Source of the DNA: Frankiaceae bacterium | GTDB lineage: Bacteria > Actinomycetota > Actinomycetes > Frankiales > Frankiaceae | Direction: 5' to 3' | Assembly (NCBI GenBank): GCA_030840885.1 | Contig: JAVEDQ010000172.1 | Span: 1-5,189 of the forward strand | DNA length: 5,189 bases | Shown: positions 1 through 5,189 of the stretch, piece by piece | Position numbering within the stretch: the first letter of the stretch is position 1 | Layout of the letters: each line of letters starts with the position of its first letter | The notes under the pieces: model-generated | Told to the model about the DNA's origin: nothing | What the model saw: the letters and a program-made list of their open reading frames with translations, nothing else | Databases searched by the model: none | Made by a program: the position numbers and the translations under genes

Positions 1-689
1 GGCGCCGGCCGGGCCGGGATGTCGCCGAAGTGCCGCTCCACCAGGGCGAAGGCCTGGTCCGGGTCGAGGTCCCCGGCCACGCACAGCACCGCGTTCGCCG
101 GCGGGTAGTACTGGTCGAAGAACTGCCTGGCGTCCGCCAGGCTGGCCGCCTCCAGGTCGTCGAAGGAACCGTAGCCGTCGTGCGAGTTGGGAAAGGTCTC
201 GAACAGCACCGAGGGCAGCGACAGCCACGGGAAGCCGCCGTACGGGCGGTTCAGCACGTTGACACGGATCTCTTCCTGCACCACCGCGATCTGGTTTTCC
301 AGGTTTTCCTGCGTCAGCTTCGGCGCCCGCATCCGGTCGGCCTCGAGAAAGAGCGCCAGCTCCAGCGCGCCTGAGGGCAGCAGCTGGAAGTAGTTCGTGT
401 AGTCCGGGTGGGTCGACCCGTTGAAGGTGCCGCCCGCGCCCTGGACGTACTTCGGGTGCTCGGCCTTCCCGACGTTCTCGCTGCCCTGGAACATCAGGTG
501 CTCGAACAGGTGCGCGAAGCCGGTGAGACCTTCCGGCTCGCTGCGGAACCCGACGTCGTAATGAACGGCCACACCCACGACCGGTGAGGTGCGGTCGGGA
601 GCCAGCAGAACGCGCAGGCCATTGTCCAGGACGACACGTCGCAGGTCATAGGAGGGCGCGGGCAACGACCGGTGGGAATTGGACGACAC
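1..689 (-). CDS. M16 family zinc metallopeptidase, N-terminal part (cut by window edge)
   Basis: This is a zinc-dependent peptidase of the insulinase/pitrilysin/processing-peptidase superfamily. The 229 codons in the window cover the catalytic N-terminal half-domain. The inverted zinc motif HLFEH is at residues 60-64 (H60 and H64 zinc ligands, E63 catalytic base). The third ligand is a Glu in VVQEE, probably E140, 76 residues after H64 as expected for the family. The context GFAHLFEHLMFQGS and the downstream GGTFNGSTHPDYTNYF segment are typical of bacterial M16 proteins. The protein begins directly with the YDLRRVVLDNGLRVLL strand and has no signal peptide, so it is probably cytoplasmic. I chose GTG at 689 because it is the only start of usual type between an in-frame stop upstream and the conserved strand. 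GGTGA lies 4 nt before it, while a stronger GGAGG lies 19 nt away, too far to serve it. TTG at 665 is the alternative. The C-terminal half lies off the left edge. Many actinobacterial M16 genes occur as tandem pairs, so a partner may follow, but this is not visible here. The natural substrate is unknown. Confidence 0.93.
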   Translation of the reverse strand, partial: MSSNSHRSLPAPSYDLRRVVLDNGLRVLLAPDRTSPVVGVAVHYDVGFRSEPEGLTGFAHLFEHLMFQGSENVGKAEHPKYVQGAGGTFNGSTHPDYTNYFQLLPSGALELALFLEADRMRAPKLTQENLENQIAVVQEEIRVNVLNRPYGGFPWLSLPSVLFETFPNSHDGYGSFDDLEAASLADARQFFDQYYPPANAVLCVAGDLDPDQAFALVERHFGDIPARPA

Positions 690-693
690 GTCG
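629..693. repeat. Pair of 13-bp direct repeats flanking and covering the M16 start
   Basis: GGACGACACGTCG occurs at 629-641 and again at 681-693, exactly 52 bp apart, close to five helical turns. The second copy lies within a perfect dyad, GACGAC-AC-GTCGTC at 682-695, which covers the M16 GTG start codon (687-689). The first copy, within M16 codons, keeps the inner CGAC-AC-GTCG dyad. The arrangement resembles paired operator half-sites. However, the first copy also encodes conserved residues (RRVVLD) and GAC/GTC-rich words are common in such genomes, so chance is quite possible. Confidence 0.3.
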
Positions 694-800
694 TCACCGT
701 ATAGAACGCCTCCGACAGGATCGGCTCGTGATGGGCTTCACTCTCGAGGGGTAGGAGGATGCGGAGTTCTCCTGAGCTCGCGGCACGGGGAAGGACGAGG
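690..800. promoter_or_regulatory. Divergent intergenic region between the M16 peptidase and patatin genes
   Basis: These 111 bp separate two divergently transcribed genes and should hold both promoters. For the patatin gene the best candidate I see is TTGGAC (679-684) and TATAGA (700-705) with a 15-bp spacer. That spacer is short, and the -35 box falls inside the M16 coding sequence. On the minus strand, TATACG (703-698) ends 8 nt before the M16 GTG. Together with the lack of a well-spaced strong ribosome binding site, this would fit a leaderless or near-leaderless M16 transcript, but I see no matching -35 box. AGGAGG at 753-758 abuts an ATG at 759 with no spacing, so it is not a usable ribosome binding site for that ATG. 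All promoter calls here are by eye. Confidence 0.35.
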
Positions 801-1787
801 ATGACCACGGCTTTCGTACTGTCCGGCGGCGGCAGCCTAGGAGCGATGCAGGTCGGGATGCTCCGCTCGCTGCTGCGCAACGGCATCCGGCCCGACCGCG
901 TCTACGGGACCTCGATCGGGGCGCTCAACGGCGGCGCACTGGCCCTGGACCCCACCACCGAGGGTGTCGAGCGGCTGGCCGACGTCTGGCTCGCCATCGG
1001 CGCGCATGACGTGTTCCCGCTCGACCTGCGCCAGGTCGGCCGCGCGCTCGTCCGCTCGTTCCCGCTGCTGCCGCTCGGCGTGCTGCGCGCCACCGGCGCC
1101 CTCAACAGCGCCTTCCCGGTCCGGCCGCTGACGGCGCTGCTCGGCGTCGTCGGGGTGACCAACCACCTGGTGCCGAGTGGTCCCCGCCGACGGCTGATCA
1201 GCTCCGTCACCCGTGGCGCCCGCCTCGAGGACACCGCAGTGCCGTTCGAGGCAATGGCGGCCGAGGTCGGTACCGGGCGGCTGGTGCCGCTGAGGACCGG
1301 GGACGCCCTCGACGCGCTGATGGCGAGCTCGGCCATTCCCGGCGTCTTCCCGCCGGAGCGGGTCGAGGGCCGCCACCTGATGGACGGGGGCGTCTCCGAC
1401 AACACCGCCATCGACCAGGCGGTGGAGGCAGGCGCTGACGTCATCTACGTGCTGCCGACCGGCTTCGCGTGCGACCTGCAGGACTCGCCCCGCTCCGCGC
1501 TGGCCATGGCCGTCCATGCTCTCAACGTGCTCATCGAGCAGCGGCTCATCGCCGCGGCCCGCCGGCAGGACCCCCGGATCTCCCTGCACATCGTGCCGCC
1601 GCTGTGCCCGCTGTCGGTGACGCCGGTCGACTTCTCACGCAGCCGCGAGCTCATCACGCGGGGTGAGCGGTCCACCGAGCAGTGGCTGCGCAACGGCCGG
1701 CACCCGGTCGCCGGCCTTTCCCGCGCCCTTGGTGCCCACACCCGGCCGGCGTCGATCGACCTCGACCGCATGGCCGCCACGTTCTGA
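801..1787 (+). CDS. Patatin-like phospholipase (acyl-ester hydrolase)
   Basis: This is a complete 328-residue patatin-family serine hydrolase. These enzymes use a Ser-Asp dyad to release fatty acids from phospholipids or other acyl esters. The three diagnostic blocks are present. The glycine-rich oxyanion loop SGGGSLGAMQ is at residues 8-17, the nucleophile elbow GTSIG is at 36-40 with S38, and the catalytic Asp is D195 in MDGGVSDN. The protein starts almost directly on the first conserved strand and has no signal peptide or membrane segment, so a cytoplasmic or membrane-peripheral location is likely, as in the bacterial RssA-like group. ATG at 801 is preferred because AAGGA (791-795) sits 5 nt upstream and the product begins where the family begins. 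An in-frame ATG at 759 would add 14 residues without similarity to the family. The gene is divergent from the M16 peptidase and is followed after 50 nt by the EEP hydrolase gene on the same strand, probably on the same transcript. The substrate is not predictable from sequence. Confidence 0.93.
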   Translation: MTTAFVLSGGGSLGAMQVGMLRSLLRNGIRPDRVYGTSIGALNGGALALDPTTEGVERLADVWLAIGAHDVFPLDLRQVGRALVRSFPLLPLGVLRATGALNSAFPVRPLTALLGVVGVTNHLVPSGPRRRLISSVTRGARLEDTAVPFEAMAAEVGTGRLVPLRTGDALDALMASSAIPGVFPPERVEGRHLMDGGVSDNTAIDQAVEAGADVIYVLPTGFACDLQDSPRSALAMAVHALNVLIEQRLIAAARRQDPRISLHIVPPLCPLSVTPVDFSRSRELITRGERSTEQWLRNGRHPVAGLSRALGAHTRPASIDLDRMAATF

Positions 1788-1836
1788 CGCCACCTGCTCC
1801 GACGCCACCGCAGCCCACGCCACCGCAGCCCACGCC
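1787..1836 (+). repeat. 15-bp tandem repeats between the patatin and EEP genes
   Basis: ACGCCACCGCAGCCC is repeated exactly at 1802-1816 and 1817-1831, followed by a partial ACGCC at 1832-1836. A diverged first copy (ACGCCACCTGCTCCG) occupies 1787-1801 and starts on the last base of the patatin TGA. The unit is a multiple of three and, in the EEP reading frame, spells TPPAP-TPPQP-TPPQP-TP immediately before the EEP ATG. This stretch is therefore either an untranslated, length-variable spacer or a Pro/Thr-rich interdomain linker. Confidence 0.85.
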
Positions 1837-1837
1837 C

Positions 1838-2617
1838 ATGGCTCCCCTGCGTCTGGCGACGTTCAACCTGCTCAACGGACGCTCGGTCAGCGACGGCCGC
1901 GTGGTGGAGCAGCGCCTGATCGACGCCGTCCGACTCCTCGAGGCCGACGTCCTGGCGCTGCAGGAGGTCGACCGCGATCAGTCCCGCTCCGGGCACCTCG
2001 ATCTCACCGCCATCGCGGCCGAGGCCGCCGGAGCGGTCGACAGCCGGTTCCTGCCGACGCTCGTCGGCACCCCCGGTTTCGACTGGCAGGTACCGGACCC
2101 GACGCAGCCCGACGGTCCGCACTACGGCATCGGCCTGGTCAGTCGGCGGCCGGTCGAGCGGTGGGTGCCGATCGACCTCGGCGCCTCCCCCACCCGGCTC
2201 CCACTCGTGGTGGAGACACCACAGCGGCGGGTGCTGCTGGTCCGGGACGAACCACGCGTGGCGCTGGCTGCCGTGCTCGCACCGGGCGCTGCCGTCCGGA
2301 CGGTCGTCGCCACCCACCTCTCGTTCGCACCGGGCTGGAACCTCGCCCAGCTGCGGCGGCTGCGCCGCGCGGTCGCCTCGCTGCCCGGACCGCTCGTGGT
2401 GCTCGGAGACCTGAACCTGCCCGGGTGGGCCGTGGCGCGACTCCCGGCCTGGCGCTCCCTGGCTCGGACACCGACCTACCCGGCCGACGAGCCGCGGGTG
2501 CAGCTCGACCACATCCTCTGGCGGACCGCCGACCGGGCACCTGTGCCGCGCGTCGTTTCGACGACACCGCAGCTGTCGATCTCCGACCATCGAGCGCTCG
2601 TGGTCGAGCTCGGCTGA
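1838..2617 (+). CDS. Endonuclease/exonuclease/phosphatase (EEP) superfamily hydrolase
   Basis: This is a 259-residue metal-dependent phosphoesterase of the DNase I/exonuclease III/sphingomyelinase superfamily. The expected motifs appear in order: LATFNLLNG with N10, LALQEVD with metal ligand E43, VATHLSF with H160, GDLNLPG with D191 and N193, LDHILW with D224 and H225, and the terminal SDHRALVVEL with the D250-H251 pair. All key residues are intact, so an active enzyme is expected. The length is normal for a single EEP domain, and there is no signal peptide from this start. The substrate (nucleic acid, phosphoinositide or another phosphodiester) cannot be decided. Pairing with an upstream patatin makes a lipid substrate conceivable, but that is inference. 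ATG at 1838 places M-A-P directly before the first core strand and is the best start. It has no Shine-Dalgarno sequence, only the C-rich repeats, so translation may depend on coupling to the patatin gene or on an unrecognised upstream start. The frame stays open back to an ATG at 1682 inside the patatin gene. Confidence 0.9.
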   Translation: MAPLRLATFNLLNGRSVSDGRVVEQRLIDAVRLLEADVLALQEVDRDQSRSGHLDLTAIAAEAAGAVDSRFLPTLVGTPGFDWQVPDPTQPDGPHYGIGLVSRRPVERWVPIDLGASPTRLPLVVETPQRRVLLVRDEPRVALAAVLAPGAAVRTVVATHLSFAPGWNLAQLRRLRRAVASLPGPLVVLGDLNLPGWAVARLPAWRSLARTPTYPADEPRVQLDHILWRTADRAPVPRVVSTTPQLSISDHRALVVELG

Positions 2618-2623
2618 GAGCCG
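2611..2623. other. Small hairpin over the EEP stop codon in the convergent junction
   Basis: CGGCT-GAG-AGCCG forms a 5-bp stem with a 3-nt loop spanning the EEP TGA (2615-2617), just before the end of the converging membrane-protein gene. There is no T-tract on either strand, so it is not a standard intrinsic terminator. It could still slow transcription between two genes separated by only 7 bp. Confidence 0.25.
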
Positions 2624-2624
2624 G

Positions 2625-3020
2625 TCAGTCGGAGGGCAGGCTGCTGATCTGGATCGCGACGCCGAGCAGGACGACGCCCAGCGCGACGATGCTCGGCACG
2701 AGGCCGTAGAGCCCGACCAGGCCAGCCAGCAGAACGGCACCGCCGAGAACGGCCAGTGAGCGCCGCTGCGCGCTGAGGAAGCTCATGCCCGTCCCGGCCA
2801 GGGACGCTGCGAAGCCGACCATGAAGGAAAGGGCCGCGGCGACGTCACCGCCCGACCCGTTGGACATCGCAGGCGCAACGACCGAGAGCACGAAGGCGAC
2901 GAAGGCGATCACCAGCAACCACGACGCGAGGTTCGCCAGGCCTTCCCCAGGGCGATGGCGCGACGACGGCACGTCGGCCCCTGACGGGTACGTCGAACTC
3001 TCGCCGTGGTCCACGAACAA
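2625..3020 (-). CDS. Small four-helix membrane protein of unknown function
   Basis: From TTG at 3020 the product has 131 residues. It starts with a polar tail of about 30 residues (with DHGESSTYPSG), followed by four hydrophobic segments: about 31-52 (beginning NLASWLLVIAFVAF), 60-82, 89-107 and 109-126. The QRR between segments 2 and 3 suggests a cytoplasmic loop there. I do not recognise a family, and there are no catalytic or ligand-binding motifs. The start is uncertain. TTG at 3020 has GGAAGGGG (3029-3036) 8 nt upstream, and GTG at 3014 has the same site at 14 nt. The frame also stays open to TTG at 3080, where GGAGG (3092-3096) lies 11 nt away. That extension, however, runs through a probable terminator and uses codons rare in such GC-rich genes (two consecutive TTT, plus AGA, AAG and CTT), so I take it to be noncoding. 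The gene lies downstream of the helicase-nuclease gene on the same strand and converges on the EEP gene with a 7-bp gap. Confidence 0.75.
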   Translation of the reverse strand: MFVDHGESSTYPSGADVPSSRHRPGEGLANLASWLLVIAFVAFVLSVVAPAMSNGSGGDVAAALSFMVGFAASLAGTGMSFLSAQRRSLAVLGGAVLLAGLVGLYGLVPSIVALGVVLLGVAIQISSLPSD

Positions 3021-3087
3021 TGGTCTAACCCCTTCCACGTCAAAAAACCCGATGAGCGGCATCGCCAACCGCTTAAGCAAGGATGAT
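3021..3087 (-). promoter_or_regulatory. Leader region of the small membrane protein gene
   Basis: This 67-bp stretch is AT-richer than its surroundings. Besides the terminator it contains TTGACG immediately after the T-run on the minus strand (about 3043-3038), a good -35-like hexamer. At 17 bp further, however, the sequence is TGTTCG, a poor -10. A near-identical 11-mer brackets the region on the minus strand, GGTTAGACCAT (3030-3020) and GGTTAGATCAT (3093-3083). A promoter for the membrane-protein gene is plausible here but not demonstrated. Confidence 0.3.
3042..3064 (-). terminator. Probable intrinsic terminator after the helicase-nuclease gene
   Basis: Read on the minus strand, CGATG-CCGCT-CATCG (3064 to 3050) forms a 5-bp stem with a 5-nt loop. 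It is followed by GGG, whose first G closes the stem, and then a run of six T (3047-3042). A second, competing pairing (AGCGG with CCGCT) overlaps it. The stem is short, but a T6 run is very unusual in this sequence, and its position 24-46 nt after the helicase-nuclease stop is right. It would separate that gene from the membrane-protein gene. Confidence 0.55.
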
Positions 3088-5189
3088 CTAACCTCCAGGT
3101 AACGGACGGGGGTGCTCCTCCGTCGAAGCGCTCGGCACTTCGGTCGGGCCTTCTGCCGGAGGCAGAGCCGCGAGCATCATCTCCAGCGCGGCTCGATCCC
3201 GCAGCGACGGCCGCACCAGCCCGGCGTCACCCTCGGCGACGTAAAGGAACGCGGCACCGACCTGCGACTCGTCCACCCCGGTGAGTTCGGACCAGGCCAG
3301 GCGATAGCACGCGAGCTGCACGGCCGCCGCGGCAGCAGCCGCCCCGCTGGGCCGACGGCCTGTCTTGTAGTCCACGACCTCGGTGGTCCCGTCCGGCGCG
3401 GCGTAGACGGCGTCGATGCGGCCCCGGACCAGGTGCCCGCCCAGCAGCAGTTCGAAGGGGACCTCGACGGCGATCGGGACGCGCTCGCCCCAGGACGAGG
3501 CGAGAAAGGCTGCCTGCAACACCTCCAGCTCGCCCGGTGCCTGCGCCGGCCGACCTGCCCCGGACGGCGGGTCGTCCGGGAGATCTTCGTCCCCGGCGCC
3601 GGGCAGGTCATCGGGGCCGAGCAGTGAGCTCCCCGAGTGACGCTGCTCGAGCCAGGCGTGGAATGCGGTTCCCCGGCGTGCCGCCGGAGCCGGCTGCCGC
3701 GGCAGGGGGCGGTGCAGGCGGCGCGCGAGCTCTGCCGTCCGGCCGTCGAGCTCGACGACGTCGCTGACCGACAGGTCGGCCGGCAGGACCACCTGCGGCC
3801 GGCCACCTGCCGCCGACTGCTCGCGGAGCAGCAGCTCGGCGTCGCGGCGCCACACCGCCATCCGCTTCTTGTCGTCAGCGCTCAGCTCGGGCAGGTCAGG
3901 GGGCCCTGGCTCGGGCAGGTCGGCCGGCCCGGCCGGCTCGGTCGGCATCGACAACTGGGTGCGCACCGCTTCGGCCGCCCACCGGACCCCGTCGGGCACC
4001 GTCGGCGGGACAGGCCAGGGCACGTCCCGCGCCGCCTCACCGTCGAGCAGCGGGTTCGGGTCGTCCTTCGCGGGCTGCGGCGGACGTTCCGCGGCCGTCC
4101 CGGCGCCCGCACGGCATACCGCTTCGACCTCGTCGTAGAACGGCGACGACGGCGCATAGGGCTTCGCCGCGGTCGCACCCCACCAGTAGCCCGAGCAGAA
4201 CAGCACGTCGCGGGCGCGGGTGACCGCGACGTAGGCCAGGCGTCGCTCCTCCTGGAGGTCCCGGTGGCGGGTCGCGGCCTTGTAGGCCTCGATGCCCTTC
4301 GACGTCGCCTCCGACCAGACCGGGAGATCCTCGCGGTCGCCGCGCACGGCTGCGGGCAGCCGCTCCGCGCGCCACGGCCAGCGCGGGCTCGGACGGGCGC
4401 TGGGGAACACCGAGTGGCTGCCGGTCCCACTCAGCCCGGGCACGGCGACGACGTCCCACTCCAGGCCCTTGGCCGCGTGCACGGTGAGCAGCTTCACCGT
4501 GTCGGCCGGCGACGGCGTCCCGAGGTCGTAACCGTCCTCGGCCTGCTCGGCAGCATCGAGGGACGCGAGGAACGCACCGAGGTGGGTCTCGCCGTCGATG
4601 CCGACGAAGTTCGCGGCCACCTCGGAGAAGGCCAGGATGTTGGCACGACGCCCACGACCGAGGGCCTGCGGCGTCGCTTCGAGCTCCACGTCGAGACCGA
4701 GCGTGCGCTCGACGTCGGCGACGAGGTCCGGCAGCGGCTGGCCGAGGCGACGACGCAACGCGGCCAGGTCGTCGCGCAGCTCGGTGAGCCGGGTCTGTGC
4801 CTCCGGCGAGAGCGGCGCTCCCACCTCGAGCGCCGCGTCATCGACCCGTTCGACCGCATCCGCGAGGGCGCCGACGTCGGCGTCGTCGGCGAGTACGGCC
4901 AGGGCCAGACCGGTGGCCGTCGCAGCGGCGTCCTGCCCGCTGCGGGGACGGGTGCCGGCAGCGGATTTCAGGAGGCTCCGTGCCCGGCGGCCCAGCGCCT
5001 CCAGGTCGCGGGGACCGATCCGCCAGCGCGGGCCGGTGAGCAGCCGGATCATCGAGTCGTTGCTCGTCGGGTCGTGCAGCACCCGCAGCACGGCCACGAC
5101 GTCGGCGACCTCCGGGGCGTCGAGCAGGCCACCGAGCCCGACCACCTCGACGGGGACTCCTCGATGTTCCAGCGCGGTGCGCAGCAGAC
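3088..5189 (-). CDS. adnB: AdnB-like UvrD-family helicase with C-terminal RecB-type nuclease (5' end outside window)
   Basis: This is the C-terminal 699 residues of a superfamily 1A DNA helicase fused to a PD-(D/E)XK nuclease. That architecture is found in the actinobacterial AdnAB complex, which resects double-strand breaks. Numbering from GTG at 5145 for convenience, helicase motif V is TVHAAKGLEW (221-230) and motif VI is AYVAVTRARD, ending at D313. A Pro/acidic linker follows. The nuclease domain then shows FHAWLE with H496, RGRID with D578, DYKTG with D592 and K594, and the QLACY motif with Q610 and Y614, so it is catalytically complete. The frame continues beyond 5145 to the edge (LRTALEHRGVPVEVVG), so GTG 5145 is internal and the ATP-binding motifs lie off the right side. 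Mycobacterial AdnB is roughly 1,100 residues, consistent with about 400 missing. The segment SMIRLLTGPRWRIGPRDL resembles AdnB more than AdnA from memory, and AdnA is normally encoded immediately upstream, which would be off the right edge. AdnA or another RecB-like fusion remains possible. Confidence 0.88.
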   Translation of the reverse strand, partial: LLRTALEHRGVPVEVVGLGGLLDAPEVADVVAVLRVLHDPTSNDSMIRLLTGPRWRIGPRDLEALGRRARSLLKSAAGTRPRSGQDAAATATGLALAVLADDADVGALADAVERVDDAALEVGAPLSPEAQTRLTELRDDLAALRRRLGQPLPDLVADVERTLGLDVELEATPQALGRGRRANILAFSEVAANFVGIDGETHLGAFLASLDAAEQAEDGYDLGTPSPADTVKLLTVHAAKGLEWDVVAVPGLSGTGSHSVFPSARPSPRWPWRAERLPAAVRGDREDLPVWSEATSKGIEAYKAATRHRDLQEERRLAYVAVTRARDVLFCSGYWWGATAAKPYAPSSPFYDEVEAVCRAGAGTAAERPPQPAKDDPNPLLDGEAARDVPWPVPPTVPDGVRWAAEAVRTQLSMPTEPAGPADLPEPGPPDLPELSADDKKRMAVWRRDAELLLREQSAAGGRPQVVLPADLSVSDVVELDGRTAELARRLHRPLPRQPAPAARRGTAFHAWLEQRHSGSSLLGPDDLPGAGDEDLPDDPPSGAGRPAQAPGELEVLQAAFLASSWGERVPIAVEVPFELLLGGHLVRGRIDAVYAAPDGTTEVVDYKTGRRPSGAAAAAAAVQLACYRLAWSELTGVDESQVGAAFLYVAEGDAGLVRPSLRDRAALEMMLAALPPAEGPTEVPSASTEEHPRPLPGG

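Noticed and set aside
30..374. 114-codon plus-strand open frame antisense to the M16 gene
   Set aside because: It has shadow composition (Val/Arg/Gln-rich) and no motif, and the minus strand encodes clear M16 sequence throughout.
759..800. Upstream ATG at 759 as the patatin start, preceded by AGGAGG
   Set aside because: AGGAGG directly abuts the ATG with no spacing, and the 14 added residues do not resemble the family N-terminus. ATG at 801 has a well-spaced ribosome binding site and starts at the conserved strand.
494..886. 130-codon minus-strand open frame overlapping the M16 start region
   Set aside because: It lies in a different frame from the M16 protein, has no conserved motif and overlaps both the M16 and patatin coding sequences.
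837..1589. 250-codon minus-strand open frame antisense to the patatin gene
   Set aside because: It is an Arg/Gln/His/Gly-rich shadow without domain features. The plus strand here has a complete patatin with all catalytic residues.
1663..2709. 348-codon plus-strand open frame overlapping the EEP gene
   Set aside because: It is a Pro/Arg/Ala-rich out-of-frame shadow. The EEP frame carries the full motif series instead.
1445..2740. 431-codon open frame on the minus strand, antisense to the patatin and EEP genes
   Set aside because: Its translation is a low-complexity Arg/Gly/Ser-rich sequence, including WRGLRWRRSRWR from the 15-bp repeats, with no recognisable motif. It mirrors third-position GC bias of two well-supported genes on the other strand.
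3078..3100. Possible DtxR/IdeR-type iron box around the GGTTAG motif
   Set aside because: The left half resembles the known palindrome TTAGGTTAG, but the right half matches at only about four of nine positions, so the dyad is not convincing.
3112..4531. Several open frames on both strands (for example 3112-3627 plus, 3177-3806 minus, 3882-4430 minus) inside the helicase-nuclease gene
   Set aside because: All are out-of-frame shadows of a continuous frame with intact helicase and nuclease motifs.

Overview
The window is GC-rich (about 70% by eye), with strong G/C preference at third codon positions and several GTG or TTG starts. Together with an AdnB-type helicase-nuclease, this points to a high-GC actinomycete chromosome. 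A Geodermatophilaceae-like or related lineage is possible, but I cannot fix the genus from sequence alone. I see no rRNA, tRNA, CRISPR array, insertion sequence or phage gene.

Layout. (1) 1-689, minus: the N-terminal part of an M16 (insulinase/pitrilysin-type) zinc peptidase, cut by the left edge. (2) 690-800: a 111-bp divergent intergenic region with a weak candidate promoter. A 13-bp direct repeat has one copy over the peptidase start codon and another 52 bp away, inside the peptidase gene. (3) 801-1787, plus: a complete patatin-like phospholipase. (4) 1787-1836: three 15-bp tandem repeats that begin on the last base of the patatin stop codon. (5) 1838-2617, plus: an endonuclease/exonuclease/phosphatase (EEP) superfamily hydrolase. 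(6) 2625-3020, minus: a small protein with four predicted membrane helices, converging on the EEP gene with a 7-bp gap. (7) 3021-3087: a short AT-richer stretch with a probable intrinsic terminator. (8) 3088-5189, minus: the C-terminal two thirds of a UvrD-type helicase fused to a RecB-family nuclease, most likely AdnB, running off the right edge.

How the parts fit. The helicase-nuclease belongs to double-strand-break resection and would pair with AdnA encoded just outside the right edge. The terminator after it suggests that the small membrane protein is transcribed at least partly separately. The patatin and EEP genes form a tight two-gene plus-strand unit, with an acyl-ester hydrolase followed by a phosphoester hydrolase. 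Joint action on phospholipids is an attractive but unproven inference. The M16 peptidase is transcribed divergently from them.

Most of the content is ordinary housekeeping or accessory chromosome. The point most worth a second look is the patatin-EEP junction: the repeat spacer reads as a Pro/Thr pentapeptide linker in the EEP frame, and the EEP start codon has no visible ribosome binding site.
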